A stretch of DNA of 64,000 nt from Marivita sp. (GCF_020055675.1 NZ_JAIPUS010000013.1:28479-92478); one strand, 5' to 3'. Positions 16,216-26,059 are shown, numbered from the stretch's first letter. The notes: generated by a model from the letters alone, not told the origin. A program made the numbers and translations.

Positions 16216-18105
16216 CTACGCCATATCGCCAAATGGATTGGCGACCACGCCAACCACTGGCATGAGCAGCTCCGTACTGCTGTCGAGGGCCGTGGTATAG
16301 GCGGAATCGGCCAGCGACAGCGCATCCTGGAGGCTTGCCGCGCTGCCACTGAACGCCTCCATCACCGAATTCGCGGTATCCAGATTGTTCTGGCCCTGAA
16401 GCACCGCGAAGTAGAGACCGATATCGGTCTTGGTCTCGATATAGGCCACGTCATCCGGCGAGCCTGTGTCGGCGCGGGCCCCGGCAAGGAAATCGAGGAT
16501 AAAACCGCTTTCAGTCACCTCGCCGTCGGCCAGTTGACTGGTCCAGAAGTCGAGCCCGTCCTGATCAGGGCCGCGACCGAAGACATTTTGATAGACTTCC
16601 GTAACAAATGCGCTGTCGCTGACATCGGAATACAGCGCGACCGTCTCGTCCTGCGTAAAGAAATCGTCGGCGATCTCTTCGAAGGACAGCCCGTCTTCCT
16701 CGAAGGCTGTGGCCCAGAACGACAGGCCCAGCGCGTCCGCGGCGCGGTTGAAATATGCGATATAGAGTTCTGTCAGGGTTGTCAGGTCCCCGGTCGAAAT
16801 TTGGCCGATCCCGTCATGCTTGTCGAGTTCCAGTTCGACCCCGTCCCGGGTTTCGAGCGTTTCGATACTGAACATCGCTGTTCTGTTGTCCGCTGCGCCG
16901 CGGTCACTTGCGACTGTCACGGCGCCTTGGAATTCCAGCGTCATCTGGCCCTGTTGCGTATCGGCGAAGACGACGCGGTCGGCGCCGGCACCACCGTCGA
17001 TGCTGTCTTCTCCGGATGTGTCTGCAACGAAGACATCCGCGCCTTCGCGGAATTCGACATATTGATTTCCGGGGCCATCGGTGAACTGGTCGGCATTGTT
17101 CGTTGCAAGGAAGACGGTTCGGTCCGGTGTGCCGGTGATTTCGAAGGTTTCGGCAAAACCAAAGCCGTCATCGGCAATTTCGCCCGTCTGCAGGTTGATG
17201 TCGGCACCGGATGTCGCACTTGCGGACCGGAAATCGAAGATCGGAATGGCACCCTCTGCTGCGACGGTATAGCTGTCGGCGCCGTCTCTGCCATTCATGG
17301 CGACCACTTGATCCGGCTCAAGCGCGATGTTGTAGGTGTCGCCGTTTTCCGTGCCCTGAAGGGCCAGGAAGGGTTGCAGCGCGCTGGCGATATTTTCAAG
17401 CGTGTCGGTAAAACCCGGTCCGTCCACTGTCGCCGTGCCGGATGTGCTGTCGATATCGAAGGTGACCGGTGCCCCGATCGTGTCGTAATCGAGGACGAAC
17501 CCCGCGGGGGTCCCATCGTCCGGCACGTCGAAGATGATCCGGTCATCGCCTTCGCTGGCCACAACCCGGTCGCCGTTTTGGACATTGGTCCCGGTACGGA
17601 TCGTATCATTCGCGGAGGTGCCTTCGACCGCATCGTCAAAGGAGGAACCTATAAATGTCATCGGTTGCGTGATCAGCGGCAGGAGCTCGGCCCAGGTCGT
17701 CTCCTGGTCGAAACCGCTCAACGCCTCTTCGGCATTGATGGTGATCGGGCCGGAACTGTTGAAAAGGCCGGCCAATGCGGTGAAATCCGGAGTCCGCGCG
17801 ACATCGAAAAGGGCATTCTGAAGCTGCGGAGCGCTCCAGCTTATGTCGGAGATCGTGGCTTGGGTGGTATCAAGCCCGTCGAATTCAACGGAAGTGATCG
17901 TGCCGGACGTGAACAGACCTGTCTCGCTCAGCGCGAAATTCGTTCCTCTGAAGGTCACGCTGACATTTGCCTGTGTGTACTCTGTGTGGCTCAGCACGAC
18001 TTCGGTCGGAGAAACGGAGGTGACCTCGACCGCAAGGGCGCCGTCCTGATCGAAAAACGATTGTTCGAGAAAGAAGGTGTTGTTTCCCGTGAATGTCAGT
18101 TGCAT
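16216..18105 (-). CDS. DUF4214 / RTX-like acidic extracellular protein
   Basis: A 629-residue very acidic protein without an N-terminal signal peptide, as for type I secreted proteins. The first 440 residues are beta-rich with RTX-like acidic turns (for example GSSFDDAVEGTSANDTI and DSIDGGAGADRVVF, one near-canonical GGxGxD nonapeptide). A DUF4214 domain follows (about 445-580: LYIAYFNRAADALGLSFWA, then VYQNVFGRGPDQDGLDFW). Such proteins are typically exported calcium-binding surface or matrix proteins. The ATG at 18105 has AGGAG seven bases upstream. It lies alone between glnD and murJ; no type I exporter is in the window. Base use is less GC-rich than its neighbours, compatible with acquisition. 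Confidence 0.78.
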   Translation of the reverse strand: MQLTFTGNNTFFLEQSFFDQDGALAVEVTSVSPTEVVLSHTEYTQANVSVTFRGTNFALSETGLFTSGTITSVEFDGLDTTQATISDISWSAPQLQNALFDVARTPDFTALAGLFNSSGPITINAEEALSGFDQETTWAELLPLITQPMTFIGSSFDDAVEGTSANDTIRTGTNVQNGDRVVASEGDDRIIFDVPDDGTPAGFVLDYDTIGAPVTFDIDSTSGTATVDGPGFTDTLENIASALQPFLALQGTENGDTYNIALEPDQVVAMNGRDGADSYTVAAEGAIPIFDFRSASATSGADINLQTGEIADDGFGFAETFEITGTPDRTVFLATNNADQFTDGPGNQYVEFREGADVFVADTSGEDSIDGGAGADRVVFADTQQGQMTLEFQGAVTVASDRGAADNRTAMFSIETLETRDGVELELDKHDGIGQISTGDLTTLTELYIAYFNRAADALGLSFWATAFEEDGLSFEEIADDFFTQDETVALYSDVSDSAFVTEVYQNVFGRGPDQDGLDFWTSQLADGEVTESGFILDFLAGARADTGSPDDVAYIETKTDIGLYFAVLQGQNNLDTANSVMEAFSGSAASLQDALSLADSAYTTALDSSTELLMPVVGVVANPFGDMA

Positions 18106-18138
18106 GAAAATCTCCTGTGACAAATGGAGGGACAATGA

Positions 18139-20949
18139 TTACTCGGTTGCGCGGGCCGTCCCCTCGCTTATGGCGCTGCGCAGCTTGGTTTCCAAGGCTC
18201 GCTGTTTGCTCTGGGAATGAAATTTCAGGCCGAACATATCCTTGACGTAGAAGGTATCGACGACCTGTTCGCCATAGGTCGCGATCACCGCGGAGGCGAT
18301 GTAGACATTGGCATTGGCGAGCGTGCGGGTGAGATCGAAGAGAAGACCGGGACGGTCGCGGGTGTCCACTTCGATGATGGTGTAAATCTCGGATCCGTCA
18401 TTGTCGAAGGTGATCGAGGTTGGCACGCTGAAGGCCCGTTCGCGTTTCTTGATCTTGTCTCGCGGTTTCATCGCGTCGCTTGGGACCACTTCGCCGCGCA
18501 GGGTCTTGGTGATCATTTCGCGCAAGCGGGGGATGCGGACATCTTCGTAAGGCGACCCGTCGCCATCCTGAATCCAGAAGGCCGCCGTGGCGAACCCATC
18601 TTTCGAGGTGAAGGTGCGGGCATCGACCACGTTCGCACCGACAAGGGCCAACGCTCCGGCGAGGCGGGAAAAAATGCCGGGATGGTCGGACAGGGCAAAG
18701 CAGACGCGGGTGGCATCCCGGTCCTCGTCGGGGTGGATGTCGATGCGGATTTCATCGTCGCCGATATCGCGCAGCAATTCGGCAAAGACCTTGTGCGCAG
18801 TGACGTGCAGACCTTGCCAATAGGGGGGGTAGTGCCGGCTGGTTTCGGCGCGCAATGCCTTGGCCTCCCAGTCCCCGAGCGCGGCGCGCAGGGCTTTCTT
18901 GGCCTCGGCGCCGCGATTTTCGCGGTTGAGCGCCTCCATCCCGTCTTCAAGCGCCCGGCGCGTCTGGCGATAAAGCGCGCGGATCAGGACCGCTTTCCAG
19001 TTGTTCCACGTCCCGGGACCAACGCCGCGAATGTCGCAGACCGTCAGGACGCAGAGCAGATCGAGCCGCTCCTTGGTCTGCACCGCCTTGGCGAAGTCCC
19101 GCACCGTGCGCGGGTCGGCGATGTCGCGTTTCTGCGCCATGTCGGACATCAGCAGGTGATAGCGCACCAGCCATTCGACGGTGGCGCAGTCCTGCTTGTT
19201 CAGACCGAGGTGCGGCGCGACCTTGCGGGCGATCTTGGCACCGAGGACCGAGTGATCCTCGTCGCGGCCCTTGCCGATGTCATGCAGCAGGAGCGCGACG
19301 TAGAGCACCTTGCGATTGACGCCGTGTTTCAGGATCGAACTGGCGACCGGCAGGTCTTCTTCGAGGTGGCCGTTCTCGATTTCGCTCAAATGCCAGATGC
19401 ATTGGATCGTGTGTTCGTCCACCGTGTAGTGATGATACATGTTGAACTGCATCATCGCCACGATGGGTTCGAATTCGGGGATGAAGGCCGACAGCACGCC
19501 CAGCTCGTTCATGCGCCGCAGCGCCCGTTCCGGGTTGCCGTGTTTGAGCAGGAGATCGAGGAAGATGCGCCGTGCTTCCTTGTTCTCGCGCATGTCCTTG
19601 TCGATCAGGTGCAGGTTGGCGCTGATCAGGCGCATGGCGTCGGCGTGGATCAGCAGGCCGGTGCGCAGCGCCTCTTCGAAAATGCGCAGCAGGTTGATCT
19701 TGTCGGCCAGAAACGCGCGTTCGTCCGCGATGGCGAGCCGGTTGTTGATGACCTCGTAGCCCGCTTTCATCTTGGGGGCGCGTTTCAGCAGCCGCATGAG
19801 GAGCGGCGGTTCTTTCTGCTGCGAGGCTTCGAGCGAGGTGAGAAAGATGCGGGTCAGATCCCCCACGGCGGTGGCGTGGCGGAAATAGTCCTGCATGAAA
19901 ATTTCGACGCCGCGGCGGCCGGCCTTGTCGGCATAGCCCATGCGTTCCGCCACCTCGACCTGCATGTCGAAAGTGAGCTGTTCGTTGGCGCGGCGTGCAG
20001 CCAGGTGAAGATGGCATCGCACGGCCCAAAGAAAGTTCTCGGCCTGCACGAAGGTCTCGAATTCCTCGGGTCGGAACACGCCGGTCCTGACCAGCTTGCT
20101 GAGGTCGTCGGTATGATGGATATACTTGGCGATCCAGAACAGCGATTGCAGGTCCCGCAGGCCGCCCTTGCCCTCTTTGACATTGGGCTCGACCTTGTAG
20201 CGTTCGCCCTGCCTGATATGCCGAGCGTCCCTCTCGGCCAGCTTGGCCTCGACGAATTGCATTTCGGAGCCGCGAAACAGGGTCGACCAGAGCTTCGTGT
20301 CCAGGTCCTCTGCAAGCGGTTCGTGGCCGACGAGAAACCGGTGTTCGAGCATCGAGGTGCGGATGGTGAAATCATCCGCCCCGAGGCGCAGGCAGTCTTT
20401 CACCGTGCGCGAGGAATGACCGACCTTCAGCTTCAGATCCCACAGGATATAGAGCATGGATTCGATCACGCTCTCGGCCCAGGCGGTGATCTTGTAGGGT
20501 GTCAGGAACAGCAGATCGACATCGGAAAACGGCGCCATCTCGCCGCGCCCGTAGCCGCCGACAGCGAGCACCGCGATGCGTTCGCCTTCGGTCGGATTCG
20601 GGTTGCGGTGGATGCACTTGGTGGCGATTTCAAACGTGAGCTTGACGAGCTGATCGGTCAGCCAGGTATAGCCATTCGTCACCGGCAGCGCGTTTCCGGG
20701 GGCGGCATCGAGCCGGGCCGCCACGGCTTTGCGGGCGTCTTTTTGCGCCTCTTTCAGAAGGGTGACCGCGGTGCCACGCACGTTGCGTTCATCACTGGCG
20801 CTGGCGATTTCCGTCCAGAGCCTGTCACGCAGGGCCGGAACATCGAGGACATCGGAGAAATCGTCGGCCACGGAAGGAGCGGCGGGCGATCCGTCCTTTG
20901 CCAGGGATTTAGAAGCCTGCGCCGCCGAAGCCGGATGGGGCTGGGTCAA
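18139..20949 (-). CDS. glnD: PII uridylyltransferase/uridylyl-removing enzyme
   Basis: A 936-residue bifunctional nitrogen sensor that uridylylates PII (GlnB/GlnK) at low glutamine and removes UMP at high glutamine. Domains in order: nucleotidyltransferase with GGYGRGEMAPFSDVDLL (about 131-147), an HD hydrolase domain (VDEHTIQ, then LLLHDIGKGRDEDHS), and two C-terminal ACT domains (from about 735 and about 845). Its target GlnK is encoded at 56580. The proposed start is TTG 20949, overlapping the upstream lipoprotein gene by 41 bases; a GTG at 20871 is the alternative, so the first 26 residues are uncertain. Confidence 0.93.
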   Translation of the reverse strand: MTQPHPASAAQASKSLAKDGSPAAPSVADDFSDVLDVPALRDRLWTEIASASDERNVRGTAVTLLKEAQKDARKAVAARLDAAPGNALPVTNGYTWLTDQLVKLTFEIATKCIHRNPNPTEGERIAVLAVGGYGRGEMAPFSDVDLLFLTPYKITAWAESVIESMLYILWDLKLKVGHSSRTVKDCLRLGADDFTIRTSMLEHRFLVGHEPLAEDLDTKLWSTLFRGSEMQFVEAKLAERDARHIRQGERYKVEPNVKEGKGGLRDLQSLFWIAKYIHHTDDLSKLVRTGVFRPEEFETFVQAENFLWAVRCHLHLAARRANEQLTFDMQVEVAERMGYADKAGRRGVEIFMQDYFRHATAVGDLTRIFLTSLEASQQKEPPLLMRLLKRAPKMKAGYEVINNRLAIADERAFLADKINLLRIFEEALRTGLLIHADAMRLISANLHLIDKDMRENKEARRIFLDLLLKHGNPERALRRMNELGVLSAFIPEFEPIVAMMQFNMYHHYTVDEHTIQCIWHLSEIENGHLEEDLPVASSILKHGVNRKVLYVALLLHDIGKGRDEDHSVLGAKIARKVAPHLGLNKQDCATVEWLVRYHLLMSDMAQKRDIADPRTVRDFAKAVQTKERLDLLCVLTVCDIRGVGPGTWNNWKAVLIRALYRQTRRALEDGMEALNRENRGAEAKKALRAALGDWEAKALRAETSRHYPPYWQGLHVTAHKVFAELLRDIGDDEIRIDIHPDEDRDATRVCFALSDHPGIFSRLAGALALVGANVVDARTFTSKDGFATAAFWIQDGDGSPYEDVRIPRLREMITKTLRGEVVPSDAMKPRDKIKKRERAFSVPTSITFDNDGSEIYTIIEVDTRDRPGLLFDLTRTLANANVYIASAVIATYGEQVVDTFYVKDMFGLKFHSQSKQRALETKLRSAISEGTARATE

Positions 20950-22090
20950 GGATTGTCACCTGATTGTTGCGCACGGTCGCCACGGCAAGCGCGCGTTCAT
21001 TGGTTCCGTCTGGGCGAATGCGGAAGACGCCATTTGCGCCCTGAAAGCCCGAATTCTGCGTCAAGGCCCGCGCGCTGAGCGCATCGGGCCGGCCCTGTTT
21101 GACAAGGGCCCCGATCGCCGCGATCCCGTCGAAGGCCAGGCCGGCCAGCGGGTGCGGATCGGCGTCGTACCGGGCGCGGTAGCGCGTGTCGAACGCATTT
21201 TTCGCGGCGCTGTCAGGCAGGGTGAAATAGCCCCCCTGTGCGCCGGGCATCGACATCAGTTGCGACGGCACGTCCCAGCGCGCCAGGCCCATGTATTGCG
21301 TGCGATCCGGGTCCACGCCCGATTCGGGCAGCAATTGCAGAAGTATCGGCAAGGCGCCCGCGGCGTTCGATGTGATGAAAAGCGAGTCGGCCCCGTTCGA
21401 ATCGACACTGTCGCGGATGCGCGGGACAGCGTCGGCCACGCCCTCCTGCGAGAACGCGAAGGATTCGACACCGGCAACACGCACCCCGTTCTGGGAGGCT
21501 GCGGCCTGGATCGCCGATTTGCCGAATTCCCCTTCGACATTGCGCGGATGCACAATCACCACGGACGTCTGGCCCTGCCGCGACGTGTAGCGCAAAAGCC
21601 GGTCGGCGGTGTTGCGGAAGGTGGTGCCAAGCACGAAGACATTGCCGCCGGCAATGCTGGGATTGTTGGAAAAGCTCAGGACGTTGACGTTGTTGTTGGC
21701 CACGGCGACGCCGACGGCGTTTGCCGCTTCGCCAAAGAGCGGCCCGAGAATGATCTGCGCTCCTTCGGCGACGGCCGTTTCGGCCTGAACCGCGGCGCGC
21801 TGCGCGTCGCCTCCGGTGTCATAGACACGCAGGTCGATCTGAACACCGTCGAGCGAGGCAAGCGCCAGGCGCGCGGCGTTTTCAAGGCTGCTGGCCACCG
21901 AGGCTGCATTGCTGTCGCTGCGCGGCACCAGAAGCGCAACGGGCACCGGTGAACTGGCGTTGACCCGGGGAGAGCCGCCAGGTCCGGTTCCGGCCGTGAT
22001 CGCCGGATCGCAGGCGGCGAGTCCCATGAGGACGACAAGCGCCGCAGCTTTGCGCAACAGCTTGCGGGGGGTGGACAAAACGGCCAACAT
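20909..22090 (-). CDS. Penicillin-binding protein activator-like lipoprotein (LpoA-type)
   Basis: A 393-residue lipoprotein with signal peptide and lipobox LMGLAAC (Cys about residue 27), followed by a periplasmic-binding-protein type 1 fold: VALLVPRSDSNAASVASSLENAARLAL, GAQIILGPLFGEAANAVG, and FDTRYRARYDADPHPLAGLAFDGIAAIGAL. This matches the LpoA-like family of PBP activators rather than a transporter binding protein, as no permease is nearby. The ATG at 22090 is preceded by AGGGAG; the frame extends a little further upstream without support. It overlaps the start of glnD and is divergent from rsmI. Confidence 0.8.
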   Translation of the reverse strand: MLAVLSTPRKLLRKAAALVVLMGLAACDPAITAGTGPGGSPRVNASSPVPVALLVPRSDSNAASVASSLENAARLALASLDGVQIDLRVYDTGGDAQRAAVQAETAVAEGAQIILGPLFGEAANAVGVAVANNNVNVLSFSNNPSIAGGNVFVLGTTFRNTADRLLRYTSRQGQTSVVIVHPRNVEGEFGKSAIQAAASQNGVRVAGVESFAFSQEGVADAVPRIRDSVDSNGADSLFITSNAAGALPILLQLLPESGVDPDRTQYMGLARWDVPSQLMSMPGAQGGYFTLPDSAAKNAFDTRYRARYDADPHPLAGLAFDGIAAIGALVKQGRPDALSARALTQNSGFQGANGVFRIRPDGTNERALAVATVRNNQVTILDPAPSGFGGAGF

Positions 22091-22178
22091 AAACGCACTC
22101 CCTGATCGCACCGACGGTACTCCAGCACGGGTTTCTCACGAGTGGGGATCATAAACAACGCAAAAGGCGGGTCCAGTG

Positions 22179-23036
22179 ATGAATTGGCAGACACGCGATA
22201 TCGCGCCGGGACTGTATCTTGTTGCGACACCTCTGGGACATGCACGGGACATCACGTTGCGGGCGCTTGACCTGTTGGCAAGCGTCGATGTGCTTGCGGC
22301 CGAGGATACGCGATCGCTGCGCCGGTTGATGGATATTCACGCCGTGCCCTTGGGAAATCGGCCGCTGGTGGCCTATCATGAGCATAACGCCGATCGCGCC
22401 CGGCCAAAGCTGATGAAGGCGCTTGAGGCGGGGCAATCGGTTCTTTACGCGTCCGAGGCAGGCACGCCGCTGATCTCAGATCCGGGGTTCGACCTGATGC
22501 GGGCCGCGCTGGCGGCCGAGGTGCCATGCACGGCGGCACCGGGTCCGACGGCGGCTGTCGCGGCTCTGACGCTGTCGGGATTGCCGTCCGACCGGTTCCT
22601 GTTCGCGGGGTTCCTGCCGAACAGTTCCGGAAAGCGGAAAACGGCCTTGTCCGAGTTGGCGGGCGTACCTGCAACCTTGATCTTCTACGAATCGCCCAAG
22701 CGGCTGGGCAAGATGTTGCGCGACGCCGCCGAGGTTCTGGGCGCCGGGCGCGATGCCGTGGTTTGCCGCGAATTGACCAAGAAATTCGAAGAGCGCTGTG
22801 GTGGCACCCTGGGGGATTTGTCCCGGAAGTACCTTGAGACTGCGCCGAAAGGCGAGATCGTTGTCCTGATCGACCGCGGCGCTGCGGAGGAGGCCGATCC
22901 GGATGTTCTGGACGCTGCCTTGGTGGATGCGCTGTCGCATATGTCGGTCAAGGACGCGGCGCGCGATGTGGCCACGACGTTTGGCATTCCCCGGCGCGAG
23001 GCCTATCAAAGGGCAATGGCGTTAGCAAAAAATTAG
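22179..23036 (+). CDS. rsmI: 16S rRNA (cytidine-1402-2'-O)-methyltransferase
   Basis: A 285-residue SAM-dependent methyltransferase of the tetrapyrrole methylase fold that 2'-O-methylates C1402 in the ribosomal P site. Diagnostic segments are LYLVATPLGHARDITLRAL, DVLAAEDTRSLRRLM, YASEAGTPLISDPGFDL and CTAAPGPTAAVAALTLSGLP (about residues 113-131). Start could be the ATG at 22179 or the adjoining GTG at 22176; an AAAGGCGGG site serves both. A hairpin terminator follows at 23066-23089, before yraN. The rsmI-yraN order is common in proteobacteria. Confidence 0.94.
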   Translation: MNWQTRDIAPGLYLVATPLGHARDITLRALDLLASVDVLAAEDTRSLRRLMDIHAVPLGNRPLVAYHEHNADRARPKLMKALEAGQSVLYASEAGTPLISDPGFDLMRAALAAEVPCTAAPGPTAAVAALTLSGLPSDRFLFAGFLPNSSGKRKTALSELAGVPATLIFYESPKRLGKMLRDAAEVLGAGRDAVVCRELTKKFEERCGGTLGDLSRKYLETAPKGEIVVLIDRGAAEEADPDVLDAALVDALSHMSVKDAARDVATTFGIPRREAYQRAMALAKN

Positions 23037-23065
23037 AGGCGTGGCTCTAGGGTGGGCCTGCTTGG

Positions 23066-23089
23066 GGGCGGATGGTCGCCCGTTTTTTT
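23066..23089 (+). terminator. Rho-independent terminator after rsmI
   Basis: Stem GGGCG (23066-23070) and CGCCC (23077-23081), loop GATGGT, then G and seven T (23083-23089). It lies 30 bp after the rsmI stop and ends 13 bp before the yraN ATG, so it also argues against a longer yraN start at 23052. Confidence 0.75.
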
Positions 23090-23102
23090 GCTGGAAAATG
23101 TC

Positions 23103-23513
23103 ATGCCTTTGACTGCTGTCTCTCTCGATGTTCCGCTGCACGCGGATCGGGTCCGTGATCCGCGCCGGACAAATTACCATGCCGGGGTCAGCGCCGAACA
23201 CAGTGTTGCGCGTCACTATGCGCGGCTGGGGGCTGTTCTGCGCGAAACCCGCTGGCGCGGCCCGGGGGGCGAAATCGACCTGATCTTTGCCGAAGGCGAC
23301 GGCATCGTTTTCGTCGAAGTAAAGAAAAGCCGGACCCATGCGCAGGCAGCGCAGCGCCTGTCGCAGCGGCAGATGGCGCGCATTCTGCTGAGCGCCGAGG
23401 CGTATCTTGACCGATGTCCCGAAGGATCACTGACCGAGGCGCGTCTTGACCTGGCGCTTGTCGATGCGTGCGGTGCAATCGAAATCGTGCCGAATGCAAG
23501 CATGGCCACCTGA
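23103..23513 (+). CDS. YraN family (UPF0102) nuclease-fold protein
   Basis: A 136-residue protein with the Holliday-junction-resolvase-like fold of UPF0102. The motif GGEIDLIFAEGDGIVFVEVKKS (about residues 55-76) holds the conserved Glu, Asp and ExK metal-site residues. The family is often found after rsmI, but its substrate is not established. I use ATG 23103 because the upstream candidate start would put the rsmI terminator inside the gene. It lies 66 bp before gshB and may share transcription with it. Confidence 0.85.
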   Translation: MPLTAVSLDVPLHADRVRDPRRTNYHAGVSAEHSVARHYARLGAVLRETRWRGPGGEIDLIFAEGDGIVFVEVKKSRTHAQAAQRLSQRQMARILLSAEAYLDRCPEGSLTEARLDLALVDACGAIEIVPNASMAT

Positions 23514-23579
23514 TGCCGGTCCCTTGCGCGGGCGATTGGCTTGCGCCATTAGGGGGCCAGTGGTTTCAGGGGGCAGCAC

Positions 23580-24512
23580 ATGAAAATCGCGTTTCAGATG
23601 GACCCGATCCAGTCGGTGGACATCAATGCCGACAGCAGCTTTCGATTGGCCGAAGAGGCGCAGGCGCGGGGACATGACCTGTTTTTCTACGGCCCCGACA
23701 AGCTCGCCTATGATGAGGGGCGCATTCTGGCGCAGGGGCAGCGGTTCACGGTGCAGCGCGTTCAGGGCGACCATGTGTCACTTGGACCGATGGAGCAGGT
23801 GGACCTGGCGGAATTCGACGTGGTCTGGCTCAGGCAGGACCCGCCGTTTGACATGCATTACATCACCTCGACGCATCTTCTGGACCGGCTGTCGGGACAG
23901 GCGTTGGTGGTGAATGATCCTTTCTGGGTGCGCAATTACCCGGAGAAGCTCCTGGTTCTGGACTACCCGGACCTGACGCCGCCGACGATGATCGCGCGGG
24001 ACCTGGACACGATCAAGGCGTTCAAGGCGCGCCACGGGGACGTGATCCTGAAGCCGCTCTACGGCAATGGCGGGGCCGGGGTGTTTCGGCTGGATGCGGC
24101 AGACCGGAACCTGACCTCTTTGCACGAGCTGTTCACCGGATTTTCGCGAGAGCCCCTGATCGTGCAGAAGTTCCTGCCGGACGTGTCGGCGGGCGACAAG
24201 CGGGTGATCCTGGTGGACGGGGAGCCGGCGGGCGCCATCAACCGGGTGCCGGCCAAGGGCGAGACGCGATCGAACATGCATGTGGGCGGGCGGCCAGAGA
24301 AGGTTGGGCTGTCAGAGCGGGATCTGGAGATCTGCGCGCGGATCGGGCCGCTCTTGCGTGAGAAGGGGCAGATATTCGTCGGGATCGACGTGATCGGGGA
24401 TTATCTGACCGAAATCAACGTGACCTCGCCCACCGGCATTCAGGAGCTGGAACGCTTTGACGGGATCAACGTGGCCGGGATGATCTGGCAGGCGATCGAG
24501 GCCAAGGCCTAG
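23580..24512 (+). CDS. gshB: Glutathione synthetase
   Basis: A 310-residue ATP-grasp ligase joining gamma-glutamylcysteine and glycine to give glutathione. The N-terminus MKIAFQMDPIQSV is typical; VWLRQDPPFDMHYITSTHLLD, LKPLYGNGGAGVFRL (ATP-binding loop about residues 158-172) and FVGIDVIGDYLTEINVTSPTGIQEL follow in order. Full family length. It converges on comM with a 26-bp gap. Other glutathione-linked genes in the window are ggt and the class III alcohol dehydrogenase near the right edge. Confidence 0.96.
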   Translation: MKIAFQMDPIQSVDINADSSFRLAEEAQARGHDLFFYGPDKLAYDEGRILAQGQRFTVQRVQGDHVSLGPMEQVDLAEFDVVWLRQDPPFDMHYITSTHLLDRLSGQALVVNDPFWVRNYPEKLLVLDYPDLTPPTMIARDLDTIKAFKARHGDVILKPLYGNGGAGVFRLDAADRNLTSLHELFTGFSREPLIVQKFLPDVSAGDKRVILVDGEPAGAINRVPAKGETRSNMHVGGRPEKVGLSERDLEICARIGPLLREKGQIFVGIDVIGDYLTEINVTSPTGIQELERFDGINVAGMIWQAIEAKA

Positions 24513-24538
24513 GGCGTATTCAGCGTGCCTTGCGGCGG

Positions 24539-26059
24539 TCACGTGGCGCTTTTTGGCAAACGGTAGCTGAGGGCTTCTGCGACGTGGTCGCGGGAGATGG
24601 TCCGCGATGTCTCGAGATCGGCGATGCTCCGGGCGACCCGCAGGACGCGGTGGTAGCCGCGGGCCGACAGGCCGAAGCGATCCGCAGCATCTGTAAGAAG
24701 CGTGCGAGCATCTGTGTCCAGTGTCGTGGTCTCGTCGAGCAGCGTGCCTTCCAGATCGGCGTTTTGGCGCATGTCCGGGTAATCGGTGAACCGGTCGGCC
24801 TGGACCGAGCGGGCCGTGGCGACGCGGGTCGCGATGTCGGCGCTGGTGGCACCGGCGCTGGGCAGATCGAGATCTCTGAAGGCGACCGGGGAAACATCGA
24901 CGCGCAGGTCGAACCGGTCCATCAGCGGGCCGGAAATTCGCCCCATGTAGTCTTCACCGCAATTGGGCGCGCGGGAGCACGCGCGGGCCGGATCGCTCAG
25001 GTAGCCGCATTTGCACGGGTTCGCGGCGGCGATCAGCATGAAGCGGCAGGGATACTTGATATGGGCGTTGGCGCGGGCGACCATGACTTCCCCGGTCTCG
25101 ATCGGCTGGCGCAGGGTTTCCAGCACGGCGCGCGGGAATTCCGGAAATTCATCCATGAAGAGCACACCGTTATGAGCGAGGCTGATCTCGCCGGGTTTGG
25201 CTGTCCGGCCGCCGCCGACGATGGCAGGCATGGAGGCCGTGTGGTGCGGTTCGCGGAATGGGCGTTCGCGCGAGATGCCGCCCGCCTCGATCAGGCCTGA
25301 CAGCGAATGCACCATCGACGTCTCCAGCGCCTCGGGCGGGGTGAGAGGCGGCAGGATGCCGGGAAGGCGGGCGGCCAGCATGGATTTGCCCGACCCCGGT
25401 GTGCCGACCATCAGCACGTGGTGTCGCCCGGCGGCGGCAATTTCGAGTGCCCGTTTGGCGCGTTCCTGGCCCTTGACGTCGCGCATGTCGCGGCTGTCCG
25501 GGCTGTGGCTGACTTCGCCGGGGTCGCAGGGCGAGAGTGGCGTGCGGCCCGTGACATGCTGGATGACGTCCATCAGCCCATTGGCCCCGATCACCTGGCA
25601 CCCGCCGACCCACGCGGCTTCGGCGCCCGATGCGGCCGGGCAGATCAGGGCGCGGTTTTCCGCGGCGGCGGCCATGGCGGCCGGCAAGGCTCCGATGACC
25701 GGGATCAAGGCACCGTCAAGAGACAGCTCGCCCAGGGCGACAGTGTCGGAGACCGCGTCCTTGGGCAGAATTTCAAGCTCGGCCAAAAGAGCCAGCGCGA
25801 TGGGCAGATCGAAATGCGAGCCTTCCTTGGGCAGGTCGGCAGGGGACAGGTTGACCGTGATCCGTTTCGACGGCAGCGCGATATGCAGGGTCGAGAGAGC
25901 ACCGCGCACCCGATCGCGGGATTCCGACACCGCCTTGTCGGGCAGCCCGACCACGGAAAAGGCGGGCAGCCCGGCGGTGACGGCGCATTGCACCTCGACC
26001 ATGCGGGCATCGACGCCTTCGAAGGCGACAGTATAGGCGTGCGCAACCATCTGGGCCAT
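24539..26059 (-). CDS. comM: YifB/ComM family AAA+ ATPase (Mg-chelatase-like)
   Basis: About 506 residues. ComM is a hexameric helicase-like ATPase that helps integrate transforming DNA by branch migration. The N-terminal Lon-protease-like domain (AYTVAFEGVDARMVEVQ, VVGLPDKAVSESRDRVRGAL) is followed by the AAA+ core with Walker A GTPGSGKSMLAARLPG (about 215-230), Walker B GVLFMDEFPEF and the four-Cys zinc region CKCGYLSDPARACSRAPNC. Starts at 26059 and 26050 are both in frame; the GAGGAA site lies between ideal distances for each. It is divergent from rpoH. Confidence 0.92.
   Translation of the reverse strand: MAQMVAHAYTVAFEGVDARMVEVQCAVTAGLPAFSVVGLPDKAVSESRDRVRGALSTLHIALPSKRITVNLSPADLPKEGSHFDLPIALALLAELEILPKDAVSDTVALGELSLDGALIPVIGALPAAMAAAAENRALICPAASGAEAAWVGGCQVIGANGLMDVIQHVTGRTPLSPCDPGEVSHSPDSRDMRDVKGQERAKRALEIAAAGRHHVLMVGTPGSGKSMLAARLPGILPPLTPPEALETSMVHSLSGLIEAGGISRERPFREPHHTASMPAIVGGGRTAKPGEISLAHNGVLFMDEFPEFPRAVLETLRQPIETGEVMVARANAHIKYPCRFMLIAAANPCKCGYLSDPARACSRAPNCGEDYMGRISGPLMDRFDLRVDVSPVAFRDLDLPSAGATSADIATRVATARSVQADRFTDYPDMRQNADLEGTLLDETTTLDTDARTLLTDAADRFGLSARGYHRVLRVARSIADLETSRTISRDHVAEALSYRLPKSAT

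Noticed and set aside
16099..18120. 673-codon plus-strand frame opposite the DUF4214 gene
   Set aside because: Its translation has no domain sense; the minus-strand frame has a ribosome site, RTX-like turns and a DUF4214 domain.
18217..21078. 953-codon plus-strand frame opposite glnD
   Set aside because: GlnD motifs in order on the minus strand settle the coding strand; this is a high-GC shadow.
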